NCBI GenBank assembly: GCA_003244095.1 | Contig: QHCA01000407.1 | Coordinates: forward strand, 1-37,440 | From: Pseudonocardiales bacterium | Lineage (GTDB): Bacteria; Actinomycetota; Actinomycetes; Mycobacteriales; QHCA01 | Direction: 5' to 3' | Length of the DNA stretch: 37,440 bases | Part shown: positions 31,868-37,440 of the stretch, in pieces | Layout: every line of letters begins with the position of its first letter | How positions within the stretch are numbered: position 1 is the stretch's first letter | Translations under genes and position numbers: made by a program | Notes under the pieces: generated by a model | The model's input: only the letters and a program-made list of their open reading frames with translations | Told to the model about the DNA's origin: nothing | Database searches by the model: none

Positions 31868-32680
31868 TCACCGTGTACTCGCGACCGAGGTGAGCCGGCC
31901 GTCCAGGACCGTCCACGCGTCCCTGTCGACGGTGATAACAGCCTGGCGAGCGATGCGCCGGACCAGGGCGTGCTGCTCGGCGTTGAGCTCGACCGCAACG
32001 TCGAAGAAGACCCAGTCGAACTGGCCCGGGGTGAATATGCCGACGTCCAGTGCCTCTCGGATGTCGACCGGATACACCGCGCCGACCTTGGGGTGCTTGC
32101 GCAGCAGCAGGTTGAGCATCGCCTGACTGAAGTCGAGGCCGGCGTACCTCTCGGGCGCAACGAGGCCGAGGTCGAGGACTCGGCCCGTGCCGCAGCCGAT
32201 GTCGAGGACGTGCGGGGGGTACTTGCCGCGCACTTCACCGAGCAACTGCCTGACGTGGTCGGCCTCACCTGCGGCGATCGGGTGCTCAGGATCCCAGAAG
32301 GTGGCGATGCCGTCGTACGGCGACTCAACGCCACTCACTGTGGACTGCGCGTTCTGGATCCCATAGAGCAATTCGGTCGTCGCCCGGTTCACCAACGTGG
32401 TGGCGGTGAAGACGTCATCCTCAGTCCACCAGCGGTGTTGCCCGTCGGGGCTGTGCAGGTAGATCTTGGTCAGCGAGTAGTACTTGCCCGGAGTCCCGAA
32501 GGTGTGGATGACCCGCGCGGCGTGGACCATGTCCTCGTGGGCAACACCAGCCGTGCGGTCCTGCACAACGTAGTGATGCGGCGCGGTCTGCGCGTAGGTC
32601 TTCGCGAAGGTCCACTCCCGCGTGGCAGCGAACTCCAGCCACCAGTCGAGGTCGGCCTTCGTGATCCGGCCCTGAGTCAA
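31868..32680 (-). CDS. SAM-dependent methyltransferase with an N-terminal accessory domain
   Basis: From a TTG at 32680, backed by a strong GAGGAG five to six bases upstream, the product has 270 residues. Residues 1-115 (DLDWWLEFAATREWTFAKTYAQTAPHHYVV, RAARVIHTFGTPGKYYSLTKIYL) form a domain rich in aromatic residues. Similar segments occur in actinobacterial phage and plasmid proteins. The Rossmann part has VLDIGCGTGRVLDLG (about residues 158-172), YAGLDFSQAMLNLLL, VYPVDIREALD and FDWVFFDVAVELN. The methylated substrate is unknown. The N-terminal domain probably supplies substrate binding and supports an origin in a mobile element. Confidence 0.82.
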   Translation of the reverse strand: MTQGRITKADLDWWLEFAATREWTFAKTYAQTAPHHYVVQDRTAGVAHEDMVHAARVIHTFGTPGKYYSLTKIYLHSPDGQHRWWTEDDVFTATTLVNRATTELLYGIQNAQSTVSGVESPYDGIATFWDPEHPIAAGEADHVRQLLGEVRGKYPPHVLDIGCGTGRVLDLGLVAPERYAGLDFSQAMLNLLLRKHPKVGAVYPVDIREALDVGIFTPGQFDWVFFDVAVELNAEQHALVRRIARQAVITVDRDAWTVLDGRLTSVASTR

Positions 32681-32872
32681 CTGACTTCTCCTCGTTCCAT
32701 GCGTCCGGTCTTCGTGGAACCAAGCATGAAGGGCACGTCCGACACTTCTGCGATGTTGCTCGTGCAATACCGGTTCCCGAGGTGCGGTGTCCCCGATCCT
32801 CCTGCCCGCCGGAGGCGCGGTAACCGATGAATACGGTGCTCATGCCGGCGCAAGCGTCCGTTAGGAGATCAA

Positions 32873-33430
32873 CTACTCACGCGCGCGACGCGGGCCCCAC
32901 GAGTAGTGGATCGGTGGCAAATCAGACCCCCGTGGGTCTGGCGGGATCGGCGTCCGTTCGTCGTCACCACTGTCCTCGTCGAACCGCCGCCCGTACTGAT
33001 CGGGCAGGCTCCCCCACCCCCCGTACGCCGTCGGTCGATCCGGAATCTGCCCGAGCACCTCGTACGGATCGACCCGCTCCTCACCAACGGTGCACAAGTG
33101 CATCCAGTCGTCGCCGAGGTCGAAGGTGTAGGCGAACTGCTCACCCAGGGCCAGTCGGGACAGCTTGGTGCGGTCGCTGCGCTCCACCGGCCGGCCCTGC
33201 GGCGGGTCGTCCCATGCGTCGCCAGGGCCGATGAGCAGCATTCCGTCTGCGAGGTCGACGGTGTGCAGGTGCGCCCGGTCCCACCGCCCGAACGCGTCAT
33301 CGATAGCTGCGGCCAGTTGGCCGAAGGTCATGGCGCGGGCCGCCACGAAGATCCTCCCTGGTCTCGGCCAGAGATCCTCGCCACGGCCGCTCACCAGGTC
33401 CGCCCGCACCGACAGCCAGTTTCTCGACAT
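32873..33430 (-). CDS. plasmid pRiA4b ORF-3-like domain protein
   Basis: The 185-residue protein carries the pRiA4b ORF-3 layout: FVAARAMTFGQLAAAIDDAFGRWDRAHLHTV, then LSRLALGEQFAYTFDLGDDWMHLCTV, and a proline/glycine-rich tail with YGGWGSLPDQYGRRFDED. The aromatic FxYTFDLGDDWxH motif is the hallmark of the family, which is common on mobile elements and has no known biochemical role. ATG 33430 is preceded by GGAAGGA. The gene is alone on the minus strand. Confidence 0.82.
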   Translation of the reverse strand: MSRNWLSVRADLVSGRGEDLWPRPGRIFVAARAMTFGQLAAAIDDAFGRWDRAHLHTVDLADGMLLIGPGDAWDDPPQGRPVERSDRTKLSRLALGEQFAYTFDLGDDWMHLCTVGEERVDPYEVLGQIPDRPTAYGGWGSLPDQYGRRFDEDSGDDERTPIPPDPRGSDLPPIHYSWGPRRARE

Positions 33431-33547
33431 CGCTCATCCTTCCGTGGTCTGACGCAACAGCGACGATCACCGCTGCCAGCATGAATCTTGGCGTCATTCG
33501 GTGGCGGGTTACGGCGTGGGCCGCGACCCCGATCGCTGCCCGTATCC

Positions 33548-33784
33548 CTACGCATGCTGGCGAGCTGCCTCTCGGCGGAGGTGATCAGTTGGAAGACGCT
33601 CATGGCAACGTATCCGCCGGTACTGCGACGAGCCGTTGCTGACCAGGAGTCCGGCGGTGGCGAGCTCGGCAAGCGCCTTTCGTAGATGGGGAGCGACAGT
33701 CACGCGCTCGGCGGCCTGCGTCAGATGGATCGGGTGCGCATCGGGCAAGCCGCGGGCGGTGTGAACAAAGGAGAGAAGTCTCAC
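33548..33784 (-). CDS. possible small winged-helix-like protein or remnant
   Basis: A 78-codon minus-strand frame reads HLTQAAERVTVAPHLRKALAELATAGLLVSNGSSQYRRIR, which looks like the recognition helix and wing of a small DNA-binding domain. The N-terminus MRLLSFVHTARGLPD and C-terminal tail are unremarkable, and no good ribosome site precedes the GTG. It could be a fragment of a regulator. Confidence 0.35.
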   Translation of the reverse strand: MRLLSFVHTARGLPDAHPIHLTQAAERVTVAPHLRKALAELATAGLLVSNGSSQYRRIRCHERLPTDHLRREAARQHA

Positions 33785-33810
33785 GCCTGCGGCTTCTACC
33801 GTTGGGCCAC

Positions 33811-34383
33811 ATGCGCTTCTTCACGGCCGACCTGCACCTGGGTCACGCCAACATCATCAGCTTCTGCGACCGACCATTCGCCTCCGTCGAGGCGATGAAC
33901 GATGCGCTGCTGTCCAACTGGGCTGAGACCGTCGGCCAGGACGACGAGATCTGGGTGCTCGGCGACGTCGCCATGGGACGCATCGCCGAGACGTTGCCCC
34001 CGATCGCGTCACTACCGGGACGCAAGCACCTCGTCCCCGGGAACCACGACCGCTGCTGGCCGGGCAACCAGCGCCTTCGTCCCGAAGACGAGCAGATGTA
34101 CACCGACGTCGGGTTCGAGATCCACCCCGGGTCGGTGGAACTCCAAGTCCAGGAGGCCCCGGTGGTGGCCTGCCACTTCCCGGTTGCCGGCGACAGTCAG
34201 ATCGAAGACCGCTTCAGTGATCACCGTCCCGAGGTGCCCCAGGGAGCTTGGCTGCTTCACGGGCACGTCCACGAGAGCTAGAAGCTCAACAAGCGACAGA
34301 TCAACGTGGGCGTCGACGTGTGGGACTTCCGACCAGTGTCGGAGGAGGCGCTGCTCGACCTGATGCGAGCCGAAAGGGGGTGA
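33811..34383 (+). pseudogene. metallophosphoesterase interrupted by an in-frame amber codon
   Basis: The frame from ATG 33811 to TGA 34383 spans 190 codons. All five metallophosphoesterase motifs are present: ADLHLGH (Asp7, His9), LGDVAMG (Asp52), GNHDR (Asn78-His79), CHFP (His122) and HGHVH (His152, His154). At codon 157 (34279-34281) a TAG interrupts GHVHES-*-KLNKRQINVGVDVWDFRP. Relatives have Trp there (TGG to TAG, one change). The C-terminal 33 residues continue in the same frame without decay. Either the gene is freshly inactivated, or a 156-residue product or amber read-through is used. The family is the small YfcE/phage-like phosphoesterase type of unknown substrate. Confidence 0.8.
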
Positions 34384-34446
34384 GGTGTCGCCTCAGATCG
34401 CCTGTTTGCTGGCACAGCAAACAGTCTTGTTCCAGGAAACAGCCAT

Positions 34447-35265
34447 TCAGTCGAGGTCATCCACGGCGTCAAGTAGATCTGCGATCAGGACCGCGACCGA
34501 GCCCCTTACGGTGTCGGGGTCGGCGAGGTTCCCAACGCCGGCACCGGCAAGACTCGCGATGAGTCCTGCCGCATCCCGCCCGTCGCGCTGCAGTGCTGCA
34601 ATCGCAGCCGTCGTCACGGCGCCAGCGAGAGGATCGCGTGCGAGGTCCACGAGCCGCTGCGCCATCGCCTCGGTCGGGGTTGCCTGGAGCAGTCGGAGCA
34701 CGTCGAGGCCGTCCTTGGGCTGATGCCTTGCGGGGTTCTCGCGTCTTTCCTCGATCTTGGTGACCTTGGCGACAAGCAGGGCTGCGGGTCCGGCAACACG
34801 GAGGCGAACCATCCGCGGGTCAGCGCCGTCGAACGCGACGATCTCGTGAACCGCGTTGTCGACCAAAGCTGGTTCGAGGCCTGTCGTACGTCGCGCTGCG
34901 CGGTTGCCGTGAATCGGTAGTCGCGCCGAACGCCGACTACTCCCTCCACAGAGCGCCTCGGGGACCATGAGGTCCACAGCGACGCCGAAGCGTCCGCGCC
35001 ACGCTCCAGGGTTGGCGGCAAGCTCGAACCCCGCGCCACGAAGGGCGTCTTCCAGCAGGGGCTCGTCGAGGAGCTTGCCTGGATACAGGGCAAGGTCAGC
35101 ATCGGTAGTGGTAGGCACGACGATCAGCTCGGCGTCGCCGGTGTGGAAGTACACCGCCTGGGCGCCGACCAAGACCAACGCGTCCAGGTGGGGGTCGAGA
35201 GCTCCGAGGGCATCCAGCAGCACGCACCGCGCGAGCCTGTACTCCGGGGGCGGGACAGAGCTCAT
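34447..35265 (-). CDS. nucleotidyltransferase-type toxin (AbiEii-like)
   Basis: The 272-residue product has an NTase core. LVLVGAQAVYFHTGD (Gly34) is followed by VVPTTTDADLAL with Asp55 and Asp57, a GAQA...DAD variation of the GS-x-DxD motif. Then come LMVPEALCG, IVAFDGADPRMVRLRVAGPAALLVAKVTKIEERR and a helical C-terminal half. KVTKIEERR...RHQPKDGLDVLRLL resembles the helix that carries the second catalytic set in AbiEii-like proteins. The ATG overlaps the stop of the preceding gene in ATGA, so the pair is translationally coupled. By analogy it is the toxin of a type IV-like module. Confidence 0.72.
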   Translation of the reverse strand: MSSVPPPEYRLARCVLLDALGALDPHLDALVLVGAQAVYFHTGDAELIVVPTTTDADLALYPGKLLDEPLLEDALRGAGFELAANPGAWRGRFGVAVDLMVPEALCGGSSRRSARLPIHGNRAARRTTGLEPALVDNAVHEIVAFDGADPRMVRLRVAGPAALLVAKVTKIEERRENPARHQPKDGLDVLRLLQATPTEAMAQRLVDLARDPLAGAVTTAAIAALQRDGRDAAGLIASLAGAGVGNLADPDTVRGSVAVLIADLLDAVDDLD

Positions 35266-36353
35266 CGCGTCCACCCCTCATCCTTGCCGGCCAGAACTTC
35301 GATCAGCGACGCCCCCTCCTCAGGTGCCCGGCCAGGACCGGTGAGCAGATCGACAACTACCTGGCTGGGCGCGGCGAAGATGAGTCGGTCCTTGACCTTC
35401 GCACCGCGATACACCACTGCATCGAAGGGCTCGACCAGGACCACGTTCGCGCCGCGATCCACCGGACGCAGCTGTAGGCTCACAGCCGCGGCGGTGGCGT
35501 CTGGCACGTAGATCGTCAGCAACGCCAGCGGTGCGACCGCGGCTTGTCCCCGCGGTAGGTACGGACGTGTCGCCGCCTCGGCGGTCACCGCGTAGGTCCC
35601 CTCGTAGCGACGGAGGCCAGCGAGCACCCGGTCGATCCCTCTCGCTGCCAACATGGGCACCGCTTGGTTGGACGAACTGAGGCCGTAGTCCGCACACCAT
35701 CGTCGAGCCAGTGAAAGCTTTCGTACGTCGACGACGCGACCGTCAGCGTCCCGTTCGACCAGCTCCTCGCGCACCAGCAGCTCGAGGACACGAGAACTCG
35801 TCGCCGCGCCGACTTCCGCCAAGTCGGCGAGCTGCCTCACCCCGAGCGGCGTCTCGACGTCTAGCAAGGCTCGTACGACGCGAGCAGCTCCCGGTCCCTT
35901 CAGCGACTTGAGCCGTCTATCGTCAGCGTCGGTGAACGGACTTCGGCTTGCGCCAGTACGGTCGATGAAGACGCTCGGCCGGTCGAGCTGAAGCCGCAGG
36001 TTTCCGGTCGAGTCGAACCAACCCGCGCCGGCCTCCTCGAGCAGGTCTCGCACCCGCGGAGAGAGATAGGGCGCCGTCACAAGCAGCGCCGCGTCAGCGC
36101 CGTCACGGTAGGACTCCAACTGACGCAGGGCGCTGGGCACATCACGAGGTTCGAGCACCCGCTTCGCCTCGACAAAGATTTTGCCAGCGGTTTCGTCCGG
36201 TGCGGCGAGCGTAAAAACGGCGTCTACTCGACCACCAGGTGCACCTGCTCCGGGCCTCGACGTGATAGACCAGGCAGACGGCAACGTCTCGCCGAGCTGC
36301 TCAGCCAAGGAGCGTAGCAACTCCGTCTCGCGAACCTGTCTGTTCCGCTTCAC
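35262..36353 (-). CDS. AbiEi-like regulator with a nuclease-like N-terminal domain
   Basis: The 363-residue product begins MKRNRQVRETELLRSLAEQLG. Residues 40-110 look like a PD-(D/E)xK fold (RVDAVFTLA with Asp44, IFVEAKR with Glu62-x-Lys64, ALRQLESYRDGADAALLVTAPYLSPRVRDLL). Then GWFDSTGNLRLQL leads into a winged helix (about residues 150-215: RVVRALLDVETPLGVRQLADLAEVGAATSSRVLELLVREELVER). The last 150 residues resemble the AbiEi C-terminal region (GTYAVTAEAATRPYLP, VVLVEPFDAVVYRG, VVDLLTGPGRAPEEG). The GTG at 36353 is preceded by TATAGT and 7 bases, giving a leaderless mRNA. It is coupled to the downstream nucleotidyltransferase, so it is probably antitoxin and autoregulator. Confidence 0.72.
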   Translation of the reverse strand: MKRNRQVRETELLRSLAEQLGETLPSAWSITSRPGAGAPGGRVDAVFTLAAPDETAGKIFVEAKRVLEPRDVPSALRQLESYRDGADAALLVTAPYLSPRVRDLLEEAGAGWFDSTGNLRLQLDRPSVFIDRTGASRSPFTDADDRRLKSLKGPGAARVVRALLDVETPLGVRQLADLAEVGAATSSRVLELLVREELVERDADGRVVDVRKLSLARRWCADYGLSSSNQAVPMLAARGIDRVLAGLRRYEGTYAVTAEAATRPYLPRGQAAVAPLALLTIYVPDATAAAVSLQLRPVDRGANVVLVEPFDAVVYRGAKVKDRLIFAAPSQVVVDLLTGPGRAPEEGASLIEVLAGKDEGWTR

Positions 36354-36360
36354 GTGGAAC

Positions 36361-36389
36361 ACTATATTTTGCGGTACAGGCTGGCGCAA
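36361..36389 (-). promoter_or_regulatory. consensus-like promoter giving a leaderless mRNA
   Basis: On the minus strand TTGCGC (36389-36384) is separated by 17 bases from TATAGT (36366-36361). The GTG of the AbiEi-like gene begins 7 bases after the -10 box, at the expected transcription start. The AT-rich AAAATATAGT stands out in GC-rich surroundings. Confidence 0.75.
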
Positions 36390-36435
36390 GCTCGCGGAGC
36401 GGTGGCCAGCCGTGCCCCGCGGGCAATCGTGGTGC

Positions 36436-36562
36436 GACGTCCCAGAGGTGGGGGGGTCCAGGGGGTACCGACGTCCCAGAGGTGGGGGGGTCCAGAGGGT
36501 GCCGGCGTCCCAGAGGTGGGGGGGTCCAGGGGGTGCCGGCGTCTCAAAACAGGGGGGTCCGA
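36436..36562. repeat. 34-bp G-rich tandem repeat, three full copies and one degenerate
   Basis: Units at 36436-36469, 36470-36503 and 36504-36537 differ at only a few bases. Each contains gtcccagaggtggggggg then tccagggggt. A fourth copy (36538-36562, gtctcaaaacaggggggtcc) is degraded. Runs of seven and five G on the plus strand could form quadruplexes. The array lies about 45 bases upstream of the AbiEi-like promoter. Confidence 0.85.
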
Positions 36563-36819
36563 GCCCGCTGGCCGCATCCGCGACGTACCGCCCGCTTAGG
36601 CCCAACCGAGTCACGTCCTCAAGCCCGCCATCTCGCATCCCTTCACTTGCTCGATCCGAACTCCACCAAGTCCAACGCCATAGTCGCCTCCGACGACTCG
36701 CCCACGAACCAGCAAGATCATCTGCCACACACCTCCGTCACTCCCGGCGGCTAAAGTCGTTGGCACGAATAATGAGGGATGCGGAGGCGGTCGATGACCG
36801 ACCCGGGAGAGCCCAGCTG

Positions 36820-36911
36820 ACGACCGGCCGGCCTGCAGGAACTCGAGGTAGTCATCGACCAGCGGCATCCCAATCCGCACCACCGGCTCCCCGGACGGTC
36901 CTCGCGAACGG
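36820..36911 (-). pseudogene. possible tyrosine-recombinase N-terminal remnant
   Basis: A minus-strand frame reads GEPVVRIGMPLVDDYLEFLQA, resembling the opening of core-binding domains of actinobacterial tyrosine recombinases (PLVDxYLxFLxA). Similarity stops after about 20 residues and the frame has no start. The IS21-type element begins where it ends on the right. Confidence 0.3.
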
Positions 36912-37440
36912 TGTCGATGCCGCTCGAAAACTGAGCAGATGTGACGCTTGAAAAGTGAGCACCTATCCACGATGGAGAAGTGATCACTTTGGAAGACTGG
37001 GCATTGATCCGCAGGCTGTTTGTGAGCGAGAAGTTGCCGAAGGCGCAGATCGCCAGGCAGCTGGGGGTCTCGAGGAACACGGTGGCCAAGGCGGTCGCCT
37101 CTGTGAACCCGCCGGCCTACTTGCGTTCACAGGTGGTGACGAGTTTCGCGCCGTTGGAGGCGCAGGTCCGGGCGTTGCTGGCGGTGACGCCGTCCATGCC
37201 GGCGACGGTGTTGGCTGAGCGTGTCGGCTGGATCGGTTCGCCGTCGTGGTTTCGTCAGAACGTCGCGGCGATCCGCCCGGACTACGCGCCGGCTGATCCG
37301 GCTGATCGGATCGTCTATCACCCCGTCGAGCAGGTGCAGTGCGATCTGTGGTTCCCGGAACCGAAGATCCCGGTCGGTGATGGGAGCGTGGTGATGCTGC
37401 CGGTGTTGGTGCTGGTGGCCTCGTTCTCCAAGTTCATCAC
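36912..37440 (+). mobile_element. IS21-family element, left end and 5' part
   Basis: A TG-starting end is followed by two similar 16-base terminal repeats (36922-36937 gctcgaaaactgagca and 36946-36961 gcttgaaaagtgagca, 24 bases apart). This is the multiple terminal repeat style of IS21. The istA-type gene follows at 36980. The element continues past the window edge. Confidence 0.75.
36980..37440 (+). CDS. istA: IS21-family transposase IstA, N-terminal part (runs off the right edge)
   Basis: The 153 residues visible start ITLEDWALIRRLFVSEKLPK, then the helix-turn-helix AQIARQLGVSRNTVAKAVAS. A linker follows (LEAQVRALLAVTPSMPATVLAERVGW), and the DDE domain begins YHPVEQVQCDLWFPEP, whose Asp122 is the first catalytic Asp. 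PVLVLVASFSKFI is the second strand. The GTG start is preceded by GGAG at a short distance. IstB would lie to the right outside the window. Confidence 0.88.
   Translation, partial: MITLEDWALIRRLFVSEKLPKAQIARQLGVSRNTVAKAVASVNPPAYLRSQVVTSFAPLEAQVRALLAVTPSMPATVLAERVGWIGSPSWFRQNVAAIRPDYAPADPADRIVYHPVEQVQCDLWFPEPKIPVGDGSVVMLPVLVLVASFSKFI

Noticed and set aside
36436-36562. CRISPR array
   Set aside because: The 34-bp units are contiguous with no variable spacers, so this is a simple tandem repeat.

Overview
This is a chromosomal stretch of a high-GC actinomycete. The evidence is GC-rich codon use throughout, frequent GTG/TTG starts, a mycothiol-dependent-type DinB/TIGR03084 protein, a MocR regulator, actinobacterial lipoproteins, and -10 boxes placed exactly where they would give leaderless mRNAs. 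The genus cannot be fixed from the sequence alone.

Positions 1-17,700 look like ordinary chromosome, densely packed with monocistronic genes or two-gene operons. They include the front part of a LuxR-type AAA ATPase regulator with a 55-residue leader gene, a cysteine hydrolase, a coupled SMP-30/TIGR03084 pair, and an SPFH protein. A head-to-head pair of broken transglutaminase genes follows. Next come a sulfite-oxidase-like Mo enzyme, a secreted metallophosphoesterase, and a glutamyl-tRNA-reductase homologue that has lost its middle. After these lie an SGNH hydrolase, a DHFR/RibD-like reductase, a lipoprotein and a VOC protein. The stretch closes with a divergent MocR regulator / DUF885 peptidase / LysE exporter module.

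At 17,716 and 19,064 there are two identical 43-bp copies of the 3' part of a tRNA(CAU) gene. Each is followed, in tRNA orientation, by a strong hairpin. They mark the left edges of two tandem integrative elements. The first is only about 1.35 kb and carries a nucleotidyltransferase/XRE pair with a palindromic operator. The second begins with a tyrosine integrase and runs to the right. No complete tRNA is visible, so its right end probably lies outside the window.

The island (about 19-37.4 kb) contains an orphan AbiEi antitoxin whose AbiEii partner is cut after about 11 codons, and a four-gene minus-strand cassette (28,058 to 21,254). It also holds a frameshifted suppressor-of-fused-domain gene, a lipoprotein, two methyltransferases, a pRiA4b ORF-3-like protein and a metallophosphoesterase interrupted by an amber codon. 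A second AbiE-like regulator/nucleotidyltransferase pair is driven by a textbook leaderless promoter, and upstream of that promoter lies a 34-bp G-rich tandem repeat. An IS21-type element ends the window.

The most unusual item is the four-gene cassette. Its first gene encodes a MoaD/ThiS/ubiquitin-like protein ending in a bare Gly-Gly. It lies one base from a 1594-residue protein of the DUF5724/DUF4132/DUF7737 type, followed by two proteins I do not recognise. I propose it as an uncharacterised system, possibly for conflict or stress response. Assignments rest on reading motifs by eye; no database search was run.
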